This document shows, one piece after another, positions 6,043-12,645 of a stretch of DNA of 12,645 nucleotides. The notes beneath the pieces are model-generated. The model ran no database searches and was not told the origin of the DNA. It saw only the letters and a program-made list of their open reading frames with translations. Every line of letters starts with the position of its first letter. Within the stretch, counting starts at the first letter, position 1. Made by a program: the position numbers and the translations under genes. The stretch is from Desulfobulbaceae bacterium (GTDB lineage Bacteria; Desulfobacterota; Desulfobulbia; Desulfobulbales; Desulfocapsaceae): contig DAOVUU010000022.1 of assembly GCA_030632405.1 (NCBI GenBank), positions 1 through 12,645 on the forward strand, written 5' to 3'.

Positions 6043-7806
6043 ATGGACCAACTCACTCAAAACTGGCTCTCAGAACTGTGTAGATTGATACACGGCGTAT
6101 CCGACGCAGTTGTCTTTTGGAATGTACCGGACAAGGAAGGCTACAGTCCTTCTGCATTCTGGCCTGAAGACCTGACCGATTACCAGAGATTTGCAGGCTC
6201 GGCAAAAACTGCCCTGTCCGAAGCCAAGTGTATCTTACAGCATAACAAGGAAGCAGAAAAAGATAGTGGTGAACATTTTGATATAATCGCATGCCCGCTG
6301 TTACTGGGAGAAGAGCTCCATGGAGTAATTGTAGTGCAGATGTCCAGCCGAATATCAGCCAGGCAGCAAACCGCTATCCAGCAGGTAGAAAATGCATCCT
6401 TCTGGTTTGGAGCGATGATCAAACAGCGCTCTTCAGCTGAGAAGAATCAACTGGTGACCATCGTAGAACTTGTAGCATCCTGCCTCGAACATGAGCGGTT
6501 TCAAGCTGCAGCCACTGATGTGATGACCGATCTTACCACCCGGCTTTCATGTGATCGGGTCAGTATTGGTTTTTTGCATGGCCATGGTGTAACGGTTGAA
6601 GCTGTCTCCCATAGCGCCGGTTTTGACCGCAAGTCAAGCCTTACTCAAGACATTGGCGAGGCCATGCATGAAGCCATGGATCAGAAAAGTACTATCGCCT
6701 ATCCTGAAACAGGCGATGCAGTACTTCTTACACGCTGCCATGCTACCCTTATCGAAAAACATAAAATGGGACAAATACTCACCGCACCCTTTATCGTGGG
6801 TGGAAAAGTTGTTGGCGCAGTACTGGCCGAGCGACCATCCGACAGCCCCTTCGATCAGACGACAAGAGAACATTTTGAGCATATTGTATCAATGATCGGC
6901 CCTGTACTTGAGGTACGATACCGCGATGAACAGTGGCTGCCGGTAAGAATCCGCAACTCATTTAAAGAATCTCTGGCCAAAGTATTTGGCCCCGGCCATC
7001 TTACTCTGAAGCTCAGTCTGGCCGTAACTGTCCTCTGTATCGCTTTCCTGACATTTACCAACGGCGAATATCGAGTCACCGGCGATGCACGGCTGGAGGC
7101 CAGAACTCAGCGGGTGCTGGTGGCTTCCCAGGATGGATACATTGCCAGCACAAGCGTCCGTCCGGGTGATATAATTCAAAACGGCGATATACTCGGCGCT
7201 CTGGATGACAAGGATCTCATGTTAGAACAGCGGAAGTGGTCAAGTCAGCTGGAACAATTACAGAGAGAATATCGAGCTGCCCTGGCCGGACATGATCGCT
7301 CCAGGGTAAGGATTATAAATGCCAAGATTCTTCAGGCTGAAGCCCGGCTCAACCTTGTACGTGAACAGCTCACCCGCACTCAGTTCATAGCACCCTTTGA
7401 CGGACTGATTGTCAGTGGTGATCTCAACCAGGCACTTGGTTCACCGGTTGAACGTGGCCAGGTGCTGTTTACGGTTGCTCCTCTGATCGCTTACCGGATT
7501 ATTCTCAAAATAGATGAACGCGATATCAGTAATGTAAAAGAGGGCCAGACCGGCAGTCTGGTTCTCTCCAGCATGCCGAGCAAACCATTTCCGTTCGCAG
7601 TGGAAAAAATCACCCCGGTATCAACCCCTGAAGAGGGTCGAAACTTTTTCCAGGTGGAAGCCAAAATAAAAGAAAACCTCGACCTGCTCCGTCCCGGCAT
7701 GGAGGGGATCGCTAAAATCAGTATTGATCGCCGGAAATTGATATGGATCTGGACTCATCGGCTTGTTGACTGGGGGCGGTTGGCTTTATGGTCGTATCGA
7801 CCGTAA
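6043..7806 (+). CDS. GAF domain-HlyD fusion: membrane-anchored periplasmic adaptor
   Basis: This 587-residue protein has an unusual order. Residues 1 to about 130 look like a divergent GAF-like region (ACPLLLGEELHGVIVVQMSS). Residues about 148-290 are a clearer GAF domain (LTAPFIVGGKVVGAVLAE). A single membrane helix lies at about 320-340 (SLAVTVLCIAFLTF). After it comes an HlyD-type adaptor: a first lipoyl half (VASQDGYIASTSVRPGDIIQNGDILGAL), a coiled-coil hairpin (about 390-440), a second lipoyl half (FIAPFDGLIVSGDLNQALGSPVERGQVLF) and a beta-barrel region. The C-terminal tail is rich in Trp and Arg (IWIWTHRLVDWGRLALWSYRP). The GAF part would be cytoplasmic and the adaptor periplasmic, so it could couple a cytoplasmic signal to an export complex. 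No Shine-Dalgarno is obvious before the ATG. It is the first gene of a three-gene unit. The ligand of the GAF domains is unknown. Confidence 0.85.
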   Translation: MDQLTQNWLSELCRLIHGVSDAVVFWNVPDKEGYSPSAFWPEDLTDYQRFAGSAKTALSEAKCILQHNKEAEKDSGEHFDIIACPLLLGEELHGVIVVQMSSRISARQQTAIQQVENASFWFGAMIKQRSSAEKNQLVTIVELVASCLEHERFQAAATDVMTDLTTRLSCDRVSIGFLHGHGVTVEAVSHSAGFDRKSSLTQDIGEAMHEAMDQKSTIAYPETGDAVLLTRCHATLIEKHKMGQILTAPFIVGGKVVGAVLAERPSDSPFDQTTREHFEHIVSMIGPVLEVRYRDEQWLPVRIRNSFKESLAKVFGPGHLTLKLSLAVTVLCIAFLTFTNGEYRVTGDARLEARTQRVLVASQDGYIASTSVRPGDIIQNGDILGALDDKDLMLEQRKWSSQLEQLQREYRAALAGHDRSRVRIINAKILQAEARLNLVREQLTRTQFIAPFDGLIVSGDLNQALGSPVERGQVLFTVAPLIAYRIILKIDERDISNVKEGQTGSLVLSSMPSKPFPFAVEKITPVSTPEEGRNFFQVEAKIKENLDLLRPGMEGIAKISIDRRKLIWIWTHRLVDWGRLALWSYRP

Positions 7807-7841
7807 AGGCAGTGAAAAATTGATAGTTAAAAATTAAAAAT

Positions 7842-7902
7842 AACTTTTAACTTTTAACTCAAAACTTTTAATTGCTGTTTTGTTTTTTAACTTTTAACTT
7901 TT
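7842..7902. repeat. AT-rich heptamer repeats between the GAF-HlyD and M50 genes
   Basis: AACTTTT occurs at 7842, 7849, 7863, 7889 and 7896, with a degenerate copy (AACTCAA) at 7856. Two blocks each end in AACTTTTAATTGC (7863-7875 and 7896-7908). AGTTAAAA at 7825-7832 is the reverse complement of TTTTAACT at 7852-7859, so a hairpin is possible. Nearly the whole 112-base gap between the two genes is this low-complexity DNA. Confidence 0.75.
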
Positions 7903-7918
7903 AATTGCCATCCCCTTC

Positions 7919-10057
7919 ATGTCTATATACAGCACATACTGGTACCGGGTAGCAGACATCAAACCGCGGTTGCGCAGTCATGTCCGTCTTTGCCGGCACA
8001 TCTATCGCGGCCGAACCTGGTATATACTGCTGGACTCCTCATCCAGCCGACAACATCGGTTCAACCGGAGTGCCTACTCTATTATCGGCCTGATGGATGG
8101 AGAAAGAACGGTCCAGGAAATTTGGCATGCGGCGGGAGTGGTACTTACAGAGGATATCCCCACCCAGGATGAAATCATCGGCCTTCTCGGTCGACTCCAC
8201 TCCGCAGATGTGCTGCAAAGCGATATCCCGCCCGATACCGTTGAATTGTTTGAACGTCAGGACAAACAGCGGGGTAAGTGGAAACAGCGGCTGATGAATC
8301 CATTTGCCCTGCGCTTCCCATTATATGATCCCGATCGCCTGCTGGTAAAATGGCTGGTTCTGGCCAAACCCTTTGTCGGCCGGGCTGCCTTCCTGCTGTG
8401 GATTCTGGTCGTAGGATCGGCCTTTGTACTCGCCATCATTAACTGGCCGGAGCTGACGCGTAATATGGCCGACCGGGTTCTGAAACCGGAAAACCTTCTG
8501 CTTCTATGGCTTGTCTATCCGGTCGTCAAGCTTCTGCACGAGCTGGGCCACGCCTTTGCCACCCGGATCTGGGGCGGCGAAGTACATGAAATGGGCCTTA
8601 TGCTCCTTGCCTTCACGCCTATCCCATATGTTGAAGCCTCTGCCTCTGCAGCTTTCTCCAATAAACGTAAACGCATGGGTGTGGCGGGAGCCGGCATGGC
8701 AGTTGAGCTGTTTGTCGCCGCTTTAGCCCTTTTTCTCTGGCTGAATATTGAACCGGGCCGGGTCAGTGCGATAGCCTACAATGTTATGCTGATCGGCGGC
8801 GTATCCACCCTCCTGTTCAACGGCAACCCCCTGCTTCGATTTGACGGATATTACGTACTGGCAGACTGGATAGAAATCCCCAATCTTGCCCAGCGTTCCA
8901 CCCGATACCTCGGCTATCTGCTGCAGCGCTATCCATTTGGCATTGAAGATGCCCCATCACCGGTCACCAGCCCCGGGGAACGCCCATGGTTCGTCGGATA
9001 CGGCATCGCCTCTTTTTTCTACCGGTTATTTGTGCTGGCGGCCCTCACTCTTTTTGTCAGCAGCAAGTTCTTTTTTATCGGAATTCTCATTGCAGTATGG
9101 GCACTTTACACCCAGATCGTTCTTCCCGGAATTCGAAATATTTACACCTTTTACAACAGTCCCGGCGGACGCCGAAAACGAACCCGCTTTATCGGTGCCT
9201 CCCTCACCATCACTGCTGCTGCGGTAATCGTGTTTTTCGTTGTTCCGATACCTCTCAGGACCCAGGTTGAGGGAGTTGTCTCCCTGCCGGAATACTCCAG
9301 AATCCGCACAGGAACGGACTGTTTTATTGCCGAACTCCTGGTGCAAAACGATAGCGTGGTACAAAGCGGCGATCCGCTCATTCGCTGCGAAAACCCTTTT
9401 CTTGAGGCCGAAGTACAGGTACTTGAGGCCAATCTTGTGGAATCTCAGGCACGATACAGCGCCGAACCGCTCCAGTCCCGGGTACAGCGTGGAATCCTCA
9501 AGGAGGAAATAGCTTCAGCCAAAGCAGATCTTGCCCGCGCCCGCGAGCGAATGAATGAACTGATCATCCGCAGCCCAAACAGAGGATCTTTTATACTGCC
9601 CCAGGCCCACAATCTTACCGGACATTTTGTACAGCAGGGGGCTCTCCTCGGTTATATAATGGGCATATCCGAGTCAAACGTGGTTGTGGCTGTAAGCCAA
9701 TCCGACATATCCCTGGTGCGGGAACAGACAAAAAAAATTGAACTGAGACTTGCCGGACAAATTGATAAAACCTTTACAAGCACTATCAACAGAGAAATTC
9801 CAGCGGCAAGCGATCACCTGCCCAGCCCGGTCCTCGGTACAAAAGGAGGTGGAATTATTCCGGTTAACCCTGCTGATCCGAAAGGACTGCAGACCCTTGC
9901 AAAAACATTTCAATTTGAAATCAGGCTGCCCCTGCAAAAGGAGAATGTCAGAATTGGAGAACGTGCATACGCCATGTTTGATCACGGTTATGAATCACTG
10001 GCCCAGCAGTGGTATCGTTCATTGAGGAAGCTTTTTCTCCGTCGGTTCCATGTCTGA
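7919..10057 (+). CDS. PqqD-like / M50 (site-2-protease family) / lipoyl-adaptor fusion protein
   Basis: This 712-residue multidomain inner-membrane protein starts with residues about 20-100 that resemble a PqqD-like winged-helix domain (RHIYRGRTWYILLDSSSSRQ, then HRFNRSAYSIIGLMDGERTV). Several membrane helices follow (about 155-175, 190-213 and beyond). The metalloprotease motif HELGH is at residues 207-211 and NGNPLLRFDGYY at 301-312, with D309 as the expected third zinc ligand, so the M50 active site appears intact. After the last helix (about 425-445, ending VVPIPLRTQ) comes an HlyD-like region with two lipoyl halves (EGVVSLPEYSRIRTGTDCFI and RSPNRGSFILPQAHNLTGHF) around a short coiled coil. 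The C-terminal tail QQWYRSLRKLFLRRFHV is basic and aromatic. The protein may act on or escort a peptide or protein during export. There is no clear ribosome-binding site. Its stop overlaps the next gene by 8 bases. Confidence 0.85.
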   Translation: MSIYSTYWYRVADIKPRLRSHVRLCRHIYRGRTWYILLDSSSSRQHRFNRSAYSIIGLMDGERTVQEIWHAAGVVLTEDIPTQDEIIGLLGRLHSADVLQSDIPPDTVELFERQDKQRGKWKQRLMNPFALRFPLYDPDRLLVKWLVLAKPFVGRAAFLLWILVVGSAFVLAIINWPELTRNMADRVLKPENLLLLWLVYPVVKLLHELGHAFATRIWGGEVHEMGLMLLAFTPIPYVEASASAAFSNKRKRMGVAGAGMAVELFVAALALFLWLNIEPGRVSAIAYNVMLIGGVSTLLFNGNPLLRFDGYYVLADWIEIPNLAQRSTRYLGYLLQRYPFGIEDAPSPVTSPGERPWFVGYGIASFFYRLFVLAALTLFVSSKFFFIGILIAVWALYTQIVLPGIRNIYTFYNSPGGRRKRTRFIGASLTITAAAVIVFFVVPIPLRTQVEGVVSLPEYSRIRTGTDCFIAELLVQNDSVVQSGDPLIRCENPFLEAEVQVLEANLVESQARYSAEPLQSRVQRGILKEEIASAKADLARARERMNELIIRSPNRGSFILPQAHNLTGHFVQQGALLGYIMGISESNVVVAVSQSDISLVREQTKKIELRLAGQIDKTFTSTINREIPAASDHLPSPVLGTKGGGIIPVNPADPKGLQTLAKTFQFEIRLPLQKENVRIGERAYAMFDHGYESLAQQWYRSLRKLFLRRFHV

Positions 10058-12059
10058 TTCGTATTTCTCGCCATCAGCATCCCGGCTGCGACCCGGTCTT
10101 GTTGAAGGTCATTACCCGGAACGTCCGCAAAACTCCTCCAGCTGGTTACAAAAAAGTGCCCATTCCCTGACCGGACTTGTAAAAAATATTGATTTACCCC
10201 TGTGGAAATTCCGTCGCCCTGTCAATGAAATCCATCGTCACAGCCAACTGTTTGAACATCTTAATGCCTCGGAATTAGCTGAAAAGACAAGCGACATCCG
10301 GATACAACTTCACCGTCACGGATTAACAGACGATCTCATCCAGCAGGCCTTTGCCCTGGTACAGGAAACTGCTGCGCGAACCATTAATATGCGCCATTTT
10401 GACTGCCAACTGATGGGCGGCTGGATCATGATCCACGGCGGACTCGCTGAAATGGAAACCGGTGAGGGTAAAACGCTTACTGCAACCCTTGCTGCGGCCA
10501 CAGCCGCACTCGCCGGCATCCCGGTGCATATCATCACCGTCAACGATTATCTTGTAACCCGCGATGCAGGGCAGATGGGGCCGATTTACCGTGCCCTTGG
10601 CCTGAGTGTCGGCACCGTTACTTCTGACATGGGTGCAGGAAAACGGCGCACAGGTTATGCATCTGATATTAGCTACTGCACCAACAAGCAGATTGCATTT
10701 GATTACCTTCGCGACCGCATACTGCTCGGGAGCGATCATGGACGCATGCGGCTTCAGCTCGAACGGCTTCACGATGAGAATGCCCGCACAAACCGCCTGT
10801 TTCTCAGAGGACTCTGTTTTGCCATCGTTGATGAGGCAGACAGTGTACTGATTGACGAGGCCCGTACCCCGTTGATTATCTCACGCAAACGTGACGCTTC
10901 CGAAGAGGAACAGACCTATCGACAGGCGATGAATTTTGCGGAAAAACTTCAGCATGGCAGAGACTTTCATATAGATCAGATAGTACGGAAGGTTGAACTG
11001 AGCGAGCAGGGGTGTAAAAAGTTGGCCGAGACAGTAAAGCCGATCGGCGGTATATGGGGTGGAATAAAGCACAGAGAAGAGTTGATTTGTCAGGCCCTGG
11101 CTGCCGCGAACCTGTACCTTCGCGACCGTCACTATCTCGTTCAGGAAGGTAAGATACTGATTATTGATGAGAATACCGGCAGAGTAATGGCTGACCGTTC
11201 CTGGGAACACGGGCTGCACCAGATGATTGAGATAAAGGAAAACTGTGAAGTTACGGGCCGGCAGGAACACATGGCCCGTTTGACCTACCAGCGTTTTTTT
11301 CGACGCTACCTGCGCCTTGCAGGAATGACCGGAACAGCCCGGGAAGTGCGGCGGGAACTGTGGTCTATCTATCATCTACCGGTGTTAAAAGTACCCACAA
11401 ACAGACCATGCAGGCGGCAAAGACTAGGGCAGCGTATATATCCTGACAGGATAGAAAAATGGAGAGCTATTATCCGCCATATCCAGGCAATGCAAATGCA
11501 GGAACGTCCAATTCTGGTCGGAACAAGATCGGTTTCCGACTCGGAATACCTCAGCAGACTGCTGGATGAAGAGGGGCTTGAGCATCAGGTCCTCAACGCT
11601 CGCCAGGACGCACAGGAAGCTCAAATTGTTGCAAGAGCCGGGGGAAAAAACTGTATCACCGTTGCCACCAATATGGCTGGACGCGGGACTGATATTCCTC
11701 TTGGCGAAGGTGTTGCCGGACTCGGCGGTCTGCACGTCATTTCTACCGAACGAAACGACGCACGACGCATTGACCGCCAGCTTTACGGACGCTGCGGGCG
11801 CCAGGGCGATCCCGGCAGCTATCGGTCGATGCTCTCACTTGAAGATGAACTTCTGGATAACTACTGCAATGGTACCATCCGATCGATCCTGACACGTTTA
11901 TTAAGTAAGGATAACACACTATCGCAGCAGTTGGGATTACTGACCATGCGCTTTGCCCAGTCCAGTCAGGAACGGAACCACCTGCGAATGCGCCGCGATC
12001 TACTGCAGACCGATGAACAGCTCGGCAAGGTGCTCGCCTTCAGCGGCCGGATGGAGTAG
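10050..12059 (+). CDS. SecA-like translocase ATPase, short accessory form
   Basis: This 669-residue protein has the SecA motor. It contains MRHFDCQLMGGWIMIHGGLAE leading to the Walker A region METGEGKT (135-142), the Walker B/DEAD box VDEADSVLIDEARTPLII (D261-D264), a shortened preprotein cross-linking region (about 280-370), IIDENTGRVMADRSWEHGLHQ, MTGTARE, MAGRGTDIPLG (from 542) and an arginine-finger segment QLYGRCGRQGDPGS. The sequence ends about 70 residues after LEDELLDNY. Canonical SecA (about 900 residues in E. coli) continues there with the helical wing, two-helix finger and zinc-binding tail, which are missing here. All catalytic motifs seem intact, so it is probably an active ATPase and not a pseudogene. 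Its ATG overlaps the upstream gene by 8 bases, indicating translational coupling with the M50 protein. A dedicated accessory translocase role is inference; it is unlikely to be the housekeeping SecA. Confidence 0.9.
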   Translation: MSDSYFSPSASRLRPGLVEGHYPERPQNSSSWLQKSAHSLTGLVKNIDLPLWKFRRPVNEIHRHSQLFEHLNASELAEKTSDIRIQLHRHGLTDDLIQQAFALVQETAARTINMRHFDCQLMGGWIMIHGGLAEMETGEGKTLTATLAAATAALAGIPVHIITVNDYLVTRDAGQMGPIYRALGLSVGTVTSDMGAGKRRTGYASDISYCTNKQIAFDYLRDRILLGSDHGRMRLQLERLHDENARTNRLFLRGLCFAIVDEADSVLIDEARTPLIISRKRDASEEEQTYRQAMNFAEKLQHGRDFHIDQIVRKVELSEQGCKKLAETVKPIGGIWGGIKHREELICQALAAANLYLRDRHYLVQEGKILIIDENTGRVMADRSWEHGLHQMIEIKENCEVTGRQEHMARLTYQRFFRRYLRLAGMTGTAREVRRELWSIYHLPVLKVPTNRPCRRQRLGQRIYPDRIEKWRAIIRHIQAMQMQERPILVGTRSVSDSEYLSRLLDEEGLEHQVLNARQDAQEAQIVARAGGKNCITVATNMAGRGTDIPLGEGVAGLGGLHVISTERNDARRIDRQLYGRCGRQGDPGSYRSMLSLEDELLDNYCNGTIRSILTRLLSKDNTLSQQLGLLTMRFAQSSQERNHLRMRRDLLQTDEQLGKVLAFSGRME

Positions 12060-12091
12060 CAGAACCACCGCTCCCCTTGCACCACAGAAAT

Positions 12092-12105
12092 GTAATTAGA
12101 ATTAC
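12092..12105. promoter_or_regulatory. Palindrome after the SecA-like gene
   Basis: GTAATT (12092-12097) and AATTAC (12100-12105) form a perfect inverted repeat with a 2-base centre. The size and spacing fit a protein-binding half-site pair better than a terminator, as the loop would be too small and no T-run follows. Otherwise 12060-12200 shows nothing I can name. Confidence 0.25.
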
Positions 12106-12209
12106 GAAAAGGTTATTCCTCTTCCCTGAAATACATAATTGTTGTTCAATCCCGCAAAGTACACTCCATAACAAGTTGATTTCATTGCTATTGGGAAAAC
12201 ACAAGAACA

Positions 12210-12223
12210 GGAACGATTCTTGC
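12210..12223 (+). promoter_or_regulatory. Possible sigma-54 promoter (-24/-12)
   Basis: GG at 12210-12211 and GC at 12222-12223 have the exact 10-base separation of a sigma-54 promoter, in the context AGGAACGATTCTTGCTT, which matches the consensus well around TTGCT. Start would be near 12235. It competes with the sigma-70 candidate that follows, and I cannot decide between them from sequence. Confidence 0.35.
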
Positions 12224-12230
12224 TTAATAT

Positions 12231-12260
12231 TTGACATATACTTGTCTAAAGACGAATAAG
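12231..12260 (+). promoter_or_regulatory. Possible sigma-70 promoter upstream of the riboswitch
   Basis: A perfect TTGACA (12231-12236) with an 18-base spacer to AATAAG (12255-12260, 4 of 6 matches to the -10). The resulting transcript would include the whole riboswitch. The weak -10 keeps confidence low. Confidence 0.35.
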
Positions 12261-12301
12261 CTACCGATTTTCAAACTTATTTAATCGCCAGCAAGTAAAA
12301 A

Positions 12302-12378
12302 AGACAAAGCCAAACCCGTCGTAAGGCGGGGACGGAAAGCCACGGGTCCCAAAAAGGGATAGCCGGGTTGCCTTGTTA
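12302..12378 (+). promoter_or_regulatory. GEMM-I (c-di-GMP-I family) riboswitch aptamer, variant
   Basis: The sequence fits the GEMM-I consensus. P1 is GACAA (12303-12307) with TTGTT (12373-12377). CCAAA leads into a hairpin CCCGTC (12315-12320)/GGCGGG (12325-12330), capped by a GNRA loop GTAA. The core GACGGAAAGCCACGGGTCCC (12331-12350) follows. A second hairpin GTCCC/GGGAT has an A-rich loop, and AGCCGGGTTGCC (12361-12372) closes the fold. The adenine that stacks between the ligand bases (Vc2 A47) is 12337, and the C equivalent to Vc2 C92 is 12371. The residue I align with ligand-contacting G20 is C12310, and its apparent partner (C45 in Vc2) is G12335, so a G-C pair has become C-G. The family call is secure; the ligand (c-di-GMP, cGAMP or other) is not. 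It controls the adaptor gene at 12494. Confidence 0.85.
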
Positions 12379-12400
12379 ACGGGGTAATCCGGCTTTTTTT
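12362..12400 (+). terminator. Intrinsic terminator, riboswitch expression platform
   Basis: GCCGGGTTGCCTT (12362-12374) pairs over 13 bp, including G-U pairs, with GGGGTAATCCGGC (12381-12393) around the loop GTTAAC. Seven T follow (12394-12400). The 5' arm is the 3' part of the aptamer core and P1, so ligand binding should block the hairpin and allow read-through (an ON switch). Confidence 0.85.
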
Positions 12401-12493
12401 AGCTCTATGCAGCAAAAAGACAGTCGGCTGATTCTCCCTGGCAAGGCACATGGCAATAACATGCAAGAGCCTGGCACAAGGAGGAACGCCACA

Positions 12494-12645
12494 ATGAAAC
12501 AATCTTTACACCGATTTACCCCTCTGCTTTTTATTCTCTTCTTCACCATTGGTGGTGGATCTGCAATCGCGGATGATCTTGTCGAATTCGAAGGTCTGAT
12601 CGAACCCTTTGAAATGGTCGATGTCGGAAGCCCCGTAGAAGGGGT
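12494..12645 (+). CDS. HlyD-type periplasmic adaptor protein, N-terminal part (cut by window end)
   Basis: Only the first 50 or so codons are present. They begin with a Sec signal peptide (MKQSLHRFTPLLFILFF, cleavage likely after AIA at residue 26). The mature start DDLVEFEGLIEPFEMVDVGS, followed by PVEGV, is typical of the first lipoyl half of membrane-fusion/efflux adaptor proteins, where the phrase VGSPVEGVI is common. AAGGAGGA (12478-12485) is 8 bases before the ATG, a strong ribosome-binding site. No stop is reached before the window edge. It is preceded by the GEMM-I riboswitch and its terminator and so is controlled by a cyclic dinucleotide. Its position directly after the GAF-HlyD, M50 and SecA-like genes suggests it belongs to the same export system. 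The exact adaptor subfamily cannot be decided from this fragment. Confidence 0.8.
   Translation, partial: MKQSLHRFTPLLFILFFTIGGGSAIADDLVEFEGLIEPFEMVDVGSPVEG

Noticed and set aside
7842..7902. Iterons of a replication origin
   Set aside because: The heptamers are simple AT-rich sequence within an operon and no replication initiator or DnaA-box cluster is seen.
10323..11375. Minus-strand open frames (149 and 164 codons) within the SecA-like gene
   Set aside because: They oppose conserved SecA motifs and have no ribosome-binding site or family resemblance.
12077..12259. 60-codon plus-strand open frame after the SecA-like gene
   Set aside because: No ribosome-binding site, no recognisable composition or domain, and it overlaps the promoter candidates.
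12281..12502. 73-codon minus-strand open frame
   Set aside because: It covers the structured riboswitch and terminator, whose pairing explains the sequence better than a coding role.
1..12645. tRNA, rRNA or insertion-sequence genes
   Set aside because: I saw no cloverleaf with a T-loop signature, no rRNA core sequence and no transposase frame on either strand.

Overview
The window looks like a chromosomal segment of a Gram-negative bacterium. A sulfate-reducer-like member of the Desulfobacterota (old Deltaproteobacteria) is my best guess. The reasons are a TAXI-type TRAP transporter, periplasmic adaptor (HlyD-type) proteins, a GEMM-I riboswitch of the kind common in that group, and short heptameric intergenic repeats. 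This placement is inference; no rRNA or other marker gene is present.

Layout. (1) Positions 1-152 hold a heptamer repeat and a weak minus-strand terminator. (2) Positions 153 to about 2489 hold a compact minus-strand operon read from high to low coordinates: an MFS transporter, a YaiI/YqxD (DUF188) protein and a GNAT acetyltransferase, with gaps of tens of bases. (3) Positions 2490-2660 are a divergent intergenic region with a promoter candidate, an inverted repeat and three 17-base tandem repeats. (4) Positions 2661-5850 hold a TRAP-TAXI operon: a substrate-binding protein and a fused permease, separated by a terminator-like hairpin. That hairpin also shows that the permease probably starts at a TTG codon. 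(5) Positions 5928-12059 hold a promoter followed by three genes: a GAF-GAF-TM-HlyD fusion, a PqqD-like/M50 peptidase/lipoyl-adaptor fusion, and a SecA-like ATPase without the normal SecA C-terminal third. (6) Positions 12060-12493 are a regulatory region with candidate promoters, a GEMM-I (c-di-GMP-I family) riboswitch and an overlapping intrinsic terminator. (7) From 12494 to the end of the window there is the start of a second, signal-peptide-bearing HlyD-type adaptor.

Regions 5-7 are the most interesting part. Two membrane-anchored adaptor proteins (one with cytoplasmic GAF domains, one fused to an intramembrane-protease-like domain), a reduced SecA motor and a third adaptor under a cyclic-dinucleotide riboswitch together look like a dedicated envelope export or processing system. 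I have the impression that similar clusters occur in other proteobacteria, but I know of no established function. The substrate and an outer-membrane channel, if they exist, would lie beyond the right edge. The riboswitch appears to be a ligand-ON switch. It carries an apparently compensated C-G swap at the position I align with the ligand-specificity G of the Vibrio Vc2 aptamer, so its ligand is worth testing.
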